64,000 nt of DNA, from NCBI GenBank assembly GCA_009692365.1, contig SHZJ01000007.1, positions 39,341 through 103,340 on the forward strand, read 5' to 3'. Below the pieces are notes generated by a model that was given only the letters and a program-made list of their open reading frames with translations, had not been told where the DNA came from and searched no databases. This document shows positions 42,741-51,869 of this stretch, one piece after another. The position numbers were made by a program, and so were the translations under genes. Position 1 is the stretch's first letter; each line of letters opens with the position of its first letter. The DNA is from Gammaproteobacteria bacterium (GTDB lineage: Bacteria; Pseudomonadota; Gammaproteobacteria; Ga0077536).

Positions 42741-43757
42741 ATGGCCAGTAACGACCTCCTTTCCCAAGACGAAATTGACGCCCTGCTGTCGGGCGTCGAT
42801 AGCGGCGACATCGACACGGAAGCCGACGCTGCGCTCTCAGCCGACGGCACGCGCAGCTACGACTTTGCGACCCAAGACCGCATCGTGCGTGGCCGCATGC
42901 CCACGCTGGAAATGATCAACGAGCGTTTTGCGCGCAATCTACGCGTGCAGTTGTTCAACATGCTGCGCCGCTCGCCGGTTATTTCGGTGGAGGGGATCCA
43001 GATGGTGAAGTTTGGCGAATACGTCCATTCGCTGCTGATGCCCTCCAATCTCAACGTCATCAAGATCAAGCCGCTGCGCGGTTCGGCGCTCATCGTGTGC
43101 AATCCCAAGTTAGTGTTTTCGCTCGTGGATTGTTTTTTCGGCGGTGACGGCCGTTTCCATACCAAAATCGAAGGGCGCGATTTTACCGGCACCGAAATGC
43201 GCATCGTTCGACGCTTGGTGGAGATGTGTTTTAGTTCACTGGCCGAGGCCTGGGAGCCGGTTGCGCCGCTGAAGTTCGAATATGTAGGGGCCGAAATTAA
43301 TCCCCATTTCGCCAATATCGTGAGCCCCAGCGAAGTCGTCGTGGTTTCCACTTTTCACATCGACCTCGAAGGCGGGGCGGGCTATCTCCACATCACCATG
43401 CCCTACTCGATGGTGGAGCCCATTCGCGATTTATTGGACGCCGGCATTCAAAGCGACGTGGCCGAAAAAGACCACCGCTGGAGCGATTTGCTGCAGGACG
43501 AAGTGAAACTCGCCCCGGTGGAAATCAGCTCAACTATCGGCACGGCCGAGGTCACCGTGCGCGACGTGCTCGCGTTTAAACCCGGCGATGTTCTGGGCAT
43601 TGAAATGCCCGATCTACTGACCGCCTGTGTTGACGATATTCCGATTTTTCGCGCCCGCTACGGCCAGTCGCGGGGTAACTACGCCTTGAAAGTGGTTGAA
43701 ATGTTGCGGCATTCAGAGCTAACGCCGCGACTCCAGGAACTGGGAGCGATGACATGA
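42741..43757 (+). CDS. fliM: Flagellar motor switch protein FliM
   Basis: 338 residues. The N-terminal CheY-binding peptide LLSQDEIDALLSGV is intact at residues 6-19, followed by the CheC-like middle domain (RNLRVQLFNMLRRSPVISVEGIQM, LVFSLVDCFFGGDGRF, EPIRDLLDAGIQSDVAEKDHRW) and the SpoA-type C-terminal domain. FliM forms the middle of the C-ring and receives CheY-P. Overlaps fliN by 4 bases. Confidence 0.95.
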   Translation: MASNDLLSQDEIDALLSGVDSGDIDTEADAALSADGTRSYDFATQDRIVRGRMPTLEMINERFARNLRVQLFNMLRRSPVISVEGIQMVKFGEYVHSLLMPSNLNVIKIKPLRGSALIVCNPKLVFSLVDCFFGGDGRFHTKIEGRDFTGTEMRIVRRLVEMCFSSLAEAWEPVAPLKFEYVGAEINPHFANIVSPSEVVVVSTFHIDLEGGAGYLHITMPYSMVEPIRDLLDAGIQSDVAEKDHRWSDLLQDEVKLAPVEISSTIGTAEVTVRDVLAFKPGDVLGIEMPDLLTACVDDIPIFRARYGQSRGNYALKVVEMLRHSELTPRLQELGAMT

Positions 43758-44179
43758 GTGGTGCCGATAACGCAGAAGAAGACGATTGGGCGGCGGCGCT
43801 CGCCGAGCAGCGCGCGGCAGAGGCCGGCGCCAAGCCGGTGTCGCCAGCCGCGGCGAGTTCCATTTTTGAGCCCGCGAAAATGGAGTTTTTTCAGTCCACC
43901 GGAGAACTCGGTGGGAAAATTGCCGATCTGGATTCGATCCTGGATATCCCGGTGATGCTGTCGGTAGAGATCGGCAAAACCCGACTCAGTATCCGTAACC
44001 TGCTGCAGCTCAACCAAGGCTCGGTGGTGGAACTAGACCGCCTGGCCGGCGAGCCCTTGGACGTCATGATCAACGGCACGCTGGTGGCGCACGGTGAGGT
44101 GGTGGTGGTGAACGAGAAGTTCGGCATCCGTCTGACCGACGTCGTGAGCGCGCAGGAACGTGTGAAGAAGCTGCGCTAA
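43754..44179 (+). CDS. fliN: Flagellar motor switch protein FliN
   Basis: 141 residues. Acidic N-terminal extension (about 1-60), then the SpoA domain with LDSILDIPVMLSVEIGKTRLSIRNLLQLNQGSVVELDRLAGEPLDVMINGTLVAHGEVVVVNEKFGIRLTDVV in standard form. FliN forms the base of the C-ring and anchors FliH. Start ATG overlaps the fliM stop (ATGA); fliO starts at the next base after its stop. Confidence 0.95.
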   Translation: MSGADNAEEDDWAAALAEQRAAEAGAKPVSPAAASSIFEPAKMEFFQSTGELGGKIADLDSILDIPVMLSVEIGKTRLSIRNLLQLNQGSVVELDRLAGEPLDVMINGTLVAHGEVVVVNEKFGIRLTDVVSAQERVKKLR

Positions 44180-44608
44180 ATGATGTTCCTTGCCCCTTAC
44201 ATACGCGCGCGCACGCGGCTCTTGGTTGCTCTGCTGGTGCCGGCCGGCGCGCAGGCGGCAGCCCCGACGCCGGCCCCCCTGCTGCCGGTGGGTTTGGGGG
44301 ACCTCGGTCAGGTCGCGGGTTCTCTGGTGTTGGTGTTGTTATTGATTGGCGGCTTGGCGTGGGGCGCACAGCGGCTGCGCCTGACCAAAGGGTCTGCCGG
44401 CCGTCATTTGCGGGTAGTCGACGCGCTGTCGCTGGGCACCCGCGAACGGCTGCTGCTGGTGGAGGTAGATGGCGAGCGCTTACTGCTGGGCGTGGCAGGC
44501 GGCCAGTTACGCCGCCTCCATGTGTTGTCGGCGCCGGCGATCCCGGAATTTGCCAGCGCGTTGCACGCGGCAACCCACGCCGGCCGGGTTGAGACCCTCG
44601 CCCCATGA
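44180..44608 (+). CDS. fliO: Flagellar export-gate assembly protein FliO
   Basis: 142 residues. A likely signal or first membrane segment ([13 protein letters not shown]), then one membrane helix [22 protein letters not shown] (about 37-60) and the cytoplasmic FliO domain with [29 protein letters not shown]. FliO helps FliP assemble. Abuts fliN and overlaps fliP by 4 bases. The ATG at 44183 is an equally good start. Confidence 0.87.
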   Translation: MMFLAPYIRARTRLLVALLVPAGAQAAAPTPAPLLPVGLGDLGQVAGSLVLVLLLIGGLAWGAQRLRLTKGSAGRHLRVVDALSLGTRERLLLVEVDGERLLLGVAGGQLRRLHVLSAPAIPEFASALHAATHAGRVETLAP

Positions 44609-45339
44609 GCCGCTGGTTCGCGCTGCTGGCGCTGCTGCTGGCGTTTCCCGCGCACGCCCAACAAGGGCTAGAGGCGCTGTCGGTCACCACTAACGCGAAC
44701 GGCTCGCAGACCTACACCCTGAGTCTACAAATTCTGGTGTTGATGACGGCGCTCACGTTGCTGCCGTCCATCCTGCTCGCCATGACCGCCTTCACCCGCA
44801 TCATCATCGTGCTGGCCATTTTGCGGCAGGCGCTGGGAACCGCCCAGACACCTTCCAGCCAGGTGCTCATCGCGCTGGCTTTATTCATGACCGCTTTCGT
44901 GATGGCCCCCGTGATCGACCGCATCCACGCTGATGCCGTCACGCCTTATATGGAAGAAAAAATTGGCTTGAACGAGGCCTTGGAAAAAGCCCAGACGCCA
45001 CTGCGCGAATTCATGCTCGCCCAGACCCGAGAAACGGACCTGCGGCTGTTTGTGGACATGGCCGCGCAGGACGATATTCCCGAACCCGCTGCCACCCCCT
45101 TGACCATGCTGGTGCCGGCCTTTCTGACCAGCGAACTGAAGACCGGATTTCAGATCGGCTTTCTCATTTTTCTGCCGTTTCTCGTCATCGATTTGGTCGT
45201 GGCCAGTGTGTTGATGTCCATGGGTATGGTGATGCTCTCGCCGCTCATCATCTCCTTGCCGTTCAAGTTGATGTTGTTTGTGCTAGTCGATGGCTGGGCG
45301 CTCATCGTGGGCTCCCTGGCCGCCAGTTTCTACACCTAA
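44605..45339 (+). CDS. fliP: Flagellar export-gate protein FliP
   Basis: 244 residues with a cleavable signal ([19 protein letters not shown]). Family core: [37 protein letters not shown] and [41 protein letters not shown] are present in the normal order. FliP is the main subunit of the FliP5Q4R1 export gate. ATG overlaps the fliO stop. Confidence 0.95.
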   Translation: MSRWFALLALLLAFPAHAQQGLEALSVTTNANGSQTYTLSLQILVLMTALTLLPSILLAMTAFTRIIIVLAILRQALGTAQTPSSQVLIALALFMTAFVMAPVIDRIHADAVTPYMEEKIGLNEALEKAQTPLREFMLAQTRETDLRLFVDMAAQDDIPEPAATPLTMLVPAFLTSELKTGFQIGFLIFLPFLVIDLVVASVLMSMGMVMLSPLIISLPFKLMLFVLVDGWALIVGSLAASFYT

Positions 45340-45361
45340 GGTCGGACCGGGAGCTCGCGAT

Positions 45362-45631
45362 ATGACGCCTGAACTGGTGGTCACCCTAGGCCGGGGCGCG
45401 TTGGAAGTCACCCTGATGATGATGGCGCTGCTGCTGATTCCTTCGCTGGTGGTGGGCGTGGTGATTGGGGTGCTGCAGGCGGCCACCCAGATCAATGAAA
45501 GCACGCTGAGTTTCATCCCCAAGCTGCTGACGACTGCTCTGGTGCTGGTGCTGGGCGGGCCCTTCCTGCTGCGCGTGCTCAGCGACTACACCACGCAGCT
45601 GTTTGCGCTCATTCCCTCGCTGGCGCATTGA
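45362..45631 (+). CDS. fliQ: Flagellar export-gate protein FliQ
   Basis: 89 residues, two membrane helices: ALEVTLMMMALLLIPSLVVGVVIGVLQAATQINE and a second ending LGGPFLLRVLSDYTTQLF, separated by LSFIPKLL. This is the FliQ pattern. Start is the ATG before TPELVVTLGRGALEV; an upstream frame is shadow of fliP. Begins 22 bases after fliP. Confidence 0.94.
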   Translation: MTPELVVTLGRGALEVTLMMMALLLIPSLVVGVVIGVLQAATQINESTLSFIPKLLTTALVLVLGGPFLLRVLSDYTTQLFALIPSLAH

Positions 45632-45640
45632 AACCAGCAC

Positions 45641-46423
45641 ATGCTGGCCGTTACCGAAACCCAACTGATGACCTGGCTGGCGGCCTTTTTATGGCCGTTT
45701 TTGCGGGTCAGTGTGTTTGTCGTGACCGCGCCGGTGCTGGGCACGCGAGCGCTGCCCGCGCGCGTGCGGTTGATCTTTGCCGTGGGGCTGACGATTATTC
45801 TGGTGCCGCTAGGCGGCATGGTTGCGCCTGCGGGTCCGATACTCAGCCCGACCGGCTTGGTAATCGCCGTGCAGCAGGTGCTCATCGGCGCCACCCTCGG
45901 ACTGGTATTGCGAGCAATTTTTCTGGTGTTTGAATTTTCCGGGCAAATCGTGGCGCAACAAATGGGCCTGGGGTTTGCCGCTATGGTTGACCCGGCCTCG
46001 GGCGCGCAGGTGCCGGTGGTTTCGCAACTCTACGCGACGCTGGGCATCTTGATGTTCCTCGCCTTCAACGGGCACCTGCAGTTGATTGAACTGCTGGTCA
46101 ACAGTTTTACCCTGATGCCACCCGGCACCAATGGCATCACCCGCGCGGCGCTGGCCTTTGTCATCGACTGGATAGGCCAACTGCTGGCCATGGGCATTTC
46201 GCTGATGCTGCCGGCCATCGCCGCCCTGCTGATCGTCAATCTGGTCTTTGGCGTGATCGCGCGCTCGGCGCCCCAGTTCAATATTTTCTCGATCGGTTTT
46301 CCCATCCTGATCCTGTTTGGCATAGCGGTGCTGCTTATGATGTCCGGCATTCTGGCGGACCAGATGGAAGCTGTTTTTACGGCAGGCTTTACCACGGCCT
46401 ACGAAGTCCTGCGCCGGCCATAA
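45641..46423 (+). CDS. fliR: Flagellar export-gate protein FliR
   Basis: 260 residues, six or so membrane helices. Family landmarks are RVSVFVVTAPVLGTRALPARVRLIFAVGLT, GQIVAQQMGLGFAAMVDPASGAQVPVVSQLYATLGILMFLAFNGHLQLIELL and the C-terminal VFGVIARSAPQFNIFSIGFPI. FliR closes the export gate with FliP and FliQ. Nine bases after fliQ and 3 before flhB. Confidence 0.95.
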   Translation: MLAVTETQLMTWLAAFLWPFLRVSVFVVTAPVLGTRALPARVRLIFAVGLTIILVPLGGMVAPAGPILSPTGLVIAVQQVLIGATLGLVLRAIFLVFEFSGQIVAQQMGLGFAAMVDPASGAQVPVVSQLYATLGILMFLAFNGHLQLIELLVNSFTLMPPGTNGITRAALAFVIDWIGQLLAMGISLMLPAIAALLIVNLVFGVIARSAPQFNIFSIGFPILILFGIAVLLMMSGILADQMEAVFTAGFTTAYEVLRRP

Positions 46424-46426
46424 GCA

Positions 46427-47557
46427 ATGGCACAGGAATCAGAAAGTGGTCAGGAACGCACCGAAGAGGCCAGTGCTCAGCGGCGCACCCAAGCCCGCGA
46501 ACGCGGCGAGGTACCGCGCTCGCGCGAGCTCGGCACCACCCTGTTGCTCATGGCCGCTACTGCGGTGCTGTGGATCTCCTCCGCGCGCTTCATCGGCGCT
46601 ATCCAGGGCGCCATGCGGGCAGATTTCCGGGTTGAGCGCGGGCTGCGGATGAGCGATGTAGAGATGTTGCACGCGATGCACGAAGCCCTGATGGCGGTGT
46701 TGACCTCGCTGGCGCCTTTTTTGCTGGTGTCGGCGGTGGTCTCGGTGGCCGGCGGGATCGCGTTGGGGGGGTGGAATTTTTCGGCCGAGGGACTGGCATT
46801 TAAATGGCAGCGTCTCGACCCGTTAGCCGGCGTTGGGCGGATGTTCTCCGTCAAAAGTCTGGTGGAACTGGCTAAAGCGTTCACCAAATTTGCACTTTTG
46901 CTCAGCATAGGACTGGCCAGCATGTGGCACGACGCGCCGGCTATCAGCCAGCTTGCCAGCCTGCCGATAGGGCCCGCGTTTGCGGCCACCGGCGCGCTGG
47001 CGTTCAAAGCATTTTTGATAGTTTCCTCCGGCACGCTGTTGATTGCGCTGGTCGATGTGCCATTCCAGCTGTGGGATTATGCGCGTAATCAACGCATGAC
47101 CCGCCAAGAAGTGCGCGAGGAGTCGCGTGAAAGCGAAGGCTCACCGGAGGTCAAGGCGCGGATCCGGGGGCTGCAGCAGGAATTGGCTCGGCGCCGCATG
47201 ATGGAACAAGTGCCCAAGGCCGATGTGGTGGTTACCAATCCAGAACACTATGCCGTGGCACTGCGCTTCGACCCGGCCACGATGTCGGCCCCGCAGTTGG
47301 TGGCGAAGGGCATGGACCACACCGCGTTGCGCATTCGGGAGATTGCACGCGAGTCCGGCATCACCATGCTGGAAGCCCCGCCGCTGGCGCGGGCGGTTTA
47401 TCACACGACCAAGATCAACCATGAAATTCCCGCCGGTCTGTATTTGGCGGTCGCGCAGGTGTTGGCCTACGTTTTCCAATTGCGCCGTCGCCAGCCCGGC
47501 GGTCCTCAGCCACTGCCGCCGCGTGAACTACCCATCCCACCCGAGTTGGCGCATTGA
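46427..47557 (+). CDS. flhB: Flagellar export switch protein FlhB
   Basis: 376 residues with four membrane helices (about 35-210) and the cytoplasmic domain (about 220-376). N-terminal TEEASAQRRTQARERGEVPRSREL is the FlhB start. The self-cleavage site, NPTH in most homologues, reads NPEH here (residues 271-274, in DVVVTNPEHYAVALRF). Asn and Pro, which take part in cleavage, are kept. FlhB switches export from hook to filament substrates together with FliK. Confidence 0.94.
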   Translation: MAQESESGQERTEEASAQRRTQARERGEVPRSRELGTTLLLMAATAVLWISSARFIGAIQGAMRADFRVERGLRMSDVEMLHAMHEALMAVLTSLAPFLLVSAVVSVAGGIALGGWNFSAEGLAFKWQRLDPLAGVGRMFSVKSLVELAKAFTKFALLLSIGLASMWHDAPAISQLASLPIGPAFAATGALAFKAFLIVSSGTLLIALVDVPFQLWDYARNQRMTRQEVREESRESEGSPEVKARIRGLQQELARRRMMEQVPKADVVVTNPEHYAVALRFDPATMSAPQLVAKGMDHTALRIREIARESGITMLEAPPLARAVYHTTKINHEIPAGLYLAVAQVLAYVFQLRRRQPGGPQPLPPRELPIPPELAH

Positions 47558-47642
47558 ACGCGCCATCTCTGACCGGCTGGGGTATTTTTTTGGCGCTTGC
47601 GCCCAGCCCTGACCGCCACCCCCTCACCACCCGAGCAAGCCT

Positions 47643-49751
47643 ATGGCCACGTTAGTTCCCACGACCTCTAGCCGCCAAGTGTTAGGAACCCTCCAGCGCA
47701 ACGGCCTGGCCGTGCCCGGCATGCTGCTCGCGCTGCTGGCGATGATGATTCTGCCGCTGCCGCCGCTGCTGCTCGACGTCTTATTCACTTTCAATATCGC
47801 GCTGTCCATTATCGTGCTGCTGGCGAGCATCTACGCGCGCCGGCCGCTCGATTTTGCGGCTTTCCCCTCGGTGCTGCTGGGCGCCACGCTGTTGCGCTTG
47901 GCGCTCAATATTGCCTCGACCCGGGTGGTGCTGCTGCACGGGCACACCGGTCCGACCGCGGCGGGTCAAGTCATTCACGCGTTTGGCAATTTCGTCATCG
48001 GCGGCAACTACGCCGTGGGTTTCGTGGTGTTTGCCATCTTGGTCATTATCAATTTTGTGGTGGTGACCAAGGGCGCCGGGCGCATCGCAGAAGTCAGTGC
48101 GCGGTTTACCCTGGACGCTATGCCGGGCAAGCAAATGGCGATCGACGCAGACCTCAACGCCGGCGTGCTCAGCCAACAGGATGCCAAGAAGCGGCGCCTG
48201 GAAGTCACGCAGGAAGCCGATTTCTACGGTGCGATGGACGGCGCGAGCAAGTTCGTGCGCGGCGACGCCGTGGCGGGCATCCTCATCGTGTTCATCAATA
48301 TCTTGGGTGGTTTCATCATCGGGGTGATGCAGCATGGCCTGTCGATGGGTGACGCCGTGCGCATTTTCACGCTGCTGACAATCGGTGACGGTTTGGTGGC
48401 GCAGATTCCCGGCCTGTTGCTGGCGGTGGCTTCGGCCGTCATCGTGACCCGGGTGTCCGCGGATGCGGATATGACCCAGCAAGTGGCCAACCAACTCTTC
48501 GAGGACCCGCGGGCGCTGGGGGTCACGGCCGGTATTCTTGCCACCATGGGCCTCATTCCGGGCATGCCTAATGTGGCGTTTCTCACCATGGCCGCGGGCG
48601 CCGGCTACACGGCCTATCGGATCGCGCAGCGCCGCCGGCAACACGCAGAGGTGGCGCTCGAGGTGCCGCCGCCGCCGCCGCCGATGGACACCAAAGAGTT
48701 GTCGTGGGATGACGTACAACCCATTGACGCCATTGGGCTGGAGGTGGGCTATCGCGTGATCCCCTTGGTCGACCGCGCCCAGAACGGCCAATTGCTGGGC
48801 CGGCTGCGGGGCGTGCGCAAGAAACTGTCGCAGGAACTCGGTTTCCTCATCCCGGCGGTGCATATCCGCGACAACTTGGAACTCGACCCCGCCGCCTACC
48901 GCATCACGGTACACGGCGCGACCATCGGCAACGCCTCCATCCAGCCGGGCAAGGAACTCGCCATCAACCCCGGCCAGGTGTACGGCCAACTGCGCGGGGT
49001 CGTCATCAAGGACCCCGTTTTTAATCTGGAGGCGGTGTGGATCGGCGGGGAGCAGCGCGAGCAGGCCCAATCGCTGGGCTATACGGTGGTCGATGCCAGC
49101 ACCGTGGTGGCAACCCACATGAGCCAGGTCATTCAAGACCATGCCCATGAGCTCCTTGGTCACGACGAGGTGCAGAAGTTATTGGACGGGCTCGCTAAGA
49201 CCAGCCCGAAACTGGTGGAGGACGCCGTGCCCAAGGTTGTGCCCGTGGGGCTGTTGGTGCGCGTGATGCAAAACCTCCTGCGGGAGCATGTGCCGGCGCG
49301 TGATATCCGGACAATTCTGGAGGTTTTGGCCGAGCGTGGCGGTAAGAGTCAAGACCCCGTCGTCTTGACGGCCGCAGTGCGCGAAGCGATGGCGAGAATA
49401 ATAATCGAACAAATCAATGGACTAGAAGATGAACTGCCGGTAATCACCTTGGATTATTCGTTGGAACAGATATTGCTACGTTCGGTTGAGAGTGGGGTTG
49501 AGACAGGTATCGCCATTGAACCGAATCTCGCTAATCGCTTCGCCCAGTCACTGCGCGAGGCGCACGAGAAGCAGGAGTTGGCGAGCCAACCCTCGGTGCT
49601 CCTGGTGCCGAGCAACCTGCGCGAGTTTTTGGCGAGGTTTGTCCGGCAAAGCGTGAAGGGGATGCATGTCATCAGCTTCAACGAGGTGCCGGACGACAAG
49701 CAGCTCCGGATTGTGGCGACGGTGGGTGATGGCTCTGGGCCACGCCGCTAA
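47643..49751 (+). CDS. flhA: Flagellar export apparatus protein FlhA
   Basis: 702 residues. N-terminal half has about eight membrane helices, with the FHIPEP-type region FVVVTKGAGRIAEVSARFTLDAMPGKQMAIDADLNAG; the C-terminal cytoplasmic ring domain (about 360-695) has GYRVIPLVD and LVPSNLREFLARFVRQSVKGMHVISFNEVP. FlhA receives chaperone-substrate pairs. It begins 85 bases after flhB with no clear promoter. Standard length. Confidence 0.96.
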   Translation: MATLVPTTSSRQVLGTLQRNGLAVPGMLLALLAMMILPLPPLLLDVLFTFNIALSIIVLLASIYARRPLDFAAFPSVLLGATLLRLALNIASTRVVLLHGHTGPTAAGQVIHAFGNFVIGGNYAVGFVVFAILVIINFVVVTKGAGRIAEVSARFTLDAMPGKQMAIDADLNAGVLSQQDAKKRRLEVTQEADFYGAMDGASKFVRGDAVAGILIVFINILGGFIIGVMQHGLSMGDAVRIFTLLTIGDGLVAQIPGLLLAVASAVIVTRVSADADMTQQVANQLFEDPRALGVTAGILATMGLIPGMPNVAFLTMAAGAGYTAYRIAQRRRQHAEVALEVPPPPPPMDTKELSWDDVQPIDAIGLEVGYRVIPLVDRAQNGQLLGRLRGVRKKLSQELGFLIPAVHIRDNLELDPAAYRITVHGATIGNASIQPGKELAINPGQVYGQLRGVVIKDPVFNLEAVWIGGEQREQAQSLGYTVVDASTVVATHMSQVIQDHAHELLGHDEVQKLLDGLAKTSPKLVEDAVPKVVPVGLLVRVMQNLLREHVPARDIRTILEVLAERGGKSQDPVVLTAAVREAMARIIIEQINGLEDELPVITLDYSLEQILLRSVESGVETGIAIEPNLANRFAQSLREAHEKQELASQPSVLLVPSNLREFLARFVRQSVKGMHVISFNEVPDDKQLRIVATVGDGSGPRR

Positions 49752-49791
49752 ACGCAAGTAACCGATTAACTGGCTGAGGGGGAAACGACGC

Positions 49792-50991
49792 ATGAAGGTG
49801 AGACGCTATTTCGCCGCCAATATGCGCAACGCGCTCGAGCAGGTGCGTCAGGAGCAAGGCCCTGACGTCATCATCCTGTCGAACCGCAAGGTCGATGGCG
49901 GGGTGGAACTGCTAACGGCTATCGGTGAGCCGGACGCCGAGTTGCTGGAAAAATTTACGCCCCGGGGGGGCCGCGAGCGCGCGCCGGAGGTGGCTGCGGA
50001 GGTCGCCGGTGTCGCCCCGACCGCGGCGAGCGTCCCGACCGCCCCGACCGCCCCGGAGCCGCTGTGGACCAGCCAGGAAACCGTGGTCCAGATGCAACGC
50101 GAACTGGGCGCCATCAAATCATTGCTAGAACAGCAGTTGTCGGGTTTAGCCTGGCACGAGTTCGGCCAACGCAGCCCCGGGCAGGCTCGCCTATTGCGCG
50201 TGCTGACCCAACTGGGCATCGCGCCCAAGCTGGGTCGCAGCTTGGCGGCTGGGGTGGAGGACCGCCACGAATTCGCGGCCGCAAGCCGGCAAATCTTGGC
50301 CGCCCTTCAGGCCAGAATCACCTGTCTCCACGACCCGGTGCTGCAACACGGTGGGCACATTGCGCTGTGTGGCGCTACGGGGGTGGGCAAGACCACGTTG
50401 GCGAGCAAGCTCGCGGGGCGCTACAGTCTCGTGCACGGCAGCCAGCGGGTGGCGTTAATCTCTACCGACGACCAGCGTTTGGGCGCCCACCAACAGTTGC
50501 GAACTTTCGGGCGCTTGGTGGGCATTACCGTGCGCTCGCTGCGCAGCGTGGATGAACTACCCGAAACCTTGCACGAATTTGAGGACCGCGGACTGGTGAT
50601 TATCGACCTGCCGGGGTTTGCGCCGGCCGACCCGGCCTTCCGCCGCACCCTCACCACGCTGGCCGGGCTGCCCAGCATGGTGCAGACCTATCTCACCCTG
50701 TGTGCCAGTACCGATTATATGGCGCTAGAACGCGTGGTCGACGCCGTGGAGGGATTGCCTTTGGAGGGTTGCTGCCTGACCAAGCTCGACGAAGCAGCCA
50801 CGCTAGGTCCCGTGCTCTCCGCGGTAATTGCCGCCCAACTGCCGGTGGCCTACACCACCGCCGGGCAGCAGGTGCCGGACGACATCAGCATCGCCACTCC
50901 CCAAGCGCTGTTGCAACAGCTCATCAGGATGGGCAAGGCCTGCCCGGCATCGGCGGAAGCTGCGCTGATAGAACGGGCGTTCACGCGATGA
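49792..50991 (+). CDS. flhF: Polar flagellum placement GTPase FlhF
   Basis: 399 residues. N-terminal MKVRRYFAANMRNALEQVRQEQGPDVIILSNRKVDGGVEL is the FlhF B-domain start; the SRP-type GTPase is at about 185-390 with G1 GATGVGKTT, TDDQRLGAHQQLRTFGRLVGI and G4 TKLD. The G3 motif reads DLPG (272-275) where SRP-type GTPases have DTAG or DTVG. FlhF places the first flagellar parts at the pole. Overlaps flhG by 4 bases. Confidence 0.92.
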   Translation: MKVRRYFAANMRNALEQVRQEQGPDVIILSNRKVDGGVELLTAIGEPDAELLEKFTPRGGRERAPEVAAEVAGVAPTAASVPTAPTAPEPLWTSQETVVQMQRELGAIKSLLEQQLSGLAWHEFGQRSPGQARLLRVLTQLGIAPKLGRSLAAGVEDRHEFAAASRQILAALQARITCLHDPVLQHGGHIALCGATGVGKTTLASKLAGRYSLVHGSQRVALISTDDQRLGAHQQLRTFGRLVGITVRSLRSVDELPETLHEFEDRGLVIIDLPGFAPADPAFRRTLTTLAGLPSMVQTYLTLCASTDYMALERVVDAVEGLPLEGCCLTKLDEAATLGPVLSAVIAAQLPVAYTTAGQQVPDDISIATPQALLQQLIRMGKACPASAEAALIERAFTR

Positions 50992-51869
50992 ATCGCGAGG
51001 TAACCCCCCCCATGGGAACGTTGCAACACGCTCACCCGCCCAGCCCCGCCCGCGTCATCGCGGTGACCAGCGGCAAAGGCGGAGTGGGCAAGTCCACGGT
51101 GGCGATCAATCTGGCTATTGCGCTGGCGCAAACCGGTGTCCGGGTCACGTTGCTCGATGCGGATCTGGGACTCGCCAACGTTGATGTGCTGCTGGGCCTG
51201 TCGCCCACCCGCACGCTCTCGGACGTGATCAACGGCGATTGCTCCCTCAACGACATCCTGATGCAAGGTCCGGCCGGCGTGCGGATCGTGCCGGCCGCCT
51301 CAGGCATCCAGCACATGGCGGACCTCGGCGAGGCCGAGCGGGTGGGGTTGATGCGCGCCTTCAGCGAATTAGAGGGCGATATGGATGTAATGGTGGTGGA
51401 CACTGCGGCGGGCATTTCCGCCAACGCACTGCAGTTCTGCGAGGCCTCCCAGGAGGTGTTGGTGGTGGTGTGCAACAACCCGGCGTCCATCACCGACGCC
51501 TATGCCACGATCAAAGTCCTTAACCAGCGCACCCGCCGCACGCGGTTTCGGGTGCTGGTGAACATGGTGTACGCCGAGGCCGAAGCGCGAGCGATTTTTC
51601 GCCGCTTGCTCAACGCCACGGAACGCTTTCTGGAGGTGGCTCTGGATTACGCGGGGGCTATCCCGTTTGACCGTTGTGTGACGCAAGCCGTGCGCCAGCG
51701 GGCCGCGGTGGTGACCACCTATCCGGTTAGCCCCGCCAGTCAAGCGTTCACCAAATTGGCGGCCAGTGTCGATAAGTGGCCTTCGCCACCCGCCGCCAAC
51801 GGCCAGTTTGAGTTTTTTCTGGAACGAATTATCCACGCCGAAATGATGGGGAGGCATGCGCTCGCATGA
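50988..51869 (+). CDS. flhG: Flagellar number regulator FlhG (FleN-type)
   Basis: 293 residues from the ATG overlapping the flhF stop (ATGA); upstream frame is shadow. MinD-like ATPase with the deviant Walker A GKGGVGKS, DADLGLANVDVLLGL, VVDTAAGIS (Walker B) and the C-terminal amphipathic helix region LERIIHAEMMG. FlhG/FleN counts flagella and restrains FlrA/FleQ. The clear N-terminal DQAxxLR activating motif of some FlhG proteins is not visible, as in FleN. Confidence 0.93.
   Translation: MNREVTPPMGTLQHAHPPSPARVIAVTSGKGGVGKSTVAINLAIALAQTGVRVTLLDADLGLANVDVLLGLSPTRTLSDVINGDCSLNDILMQGPAGVRIVPAASGIQHMADLGEAERVGLMRAFSELEGDMDVMVVDTAAGISANALQFCEASQEVLVVVCNNPASITDAYATIKVLNQRTRRTRFRVLVNMVYAEAEARAIFRRLLNATERFLEVALDYAGAIPFDRCVTQAVRQRAAVVTTYPVSPASQAFTKLAASVDKWPSPPAANGQFEFFLERIIHAEMMGRHALA

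Noticed and set aside
47590..47625. Possible sigma-54 site before flhA
   Set aside because: A GG-N10-GC spacing can be forced around the T-run, but neither the -24 nor the -12 box resembles the consensus.
47781..49163. 460-codon minus-strand frame
   Set aside because: Antisense to flhA, His/Arg-rich, no domain, no ribosome site.
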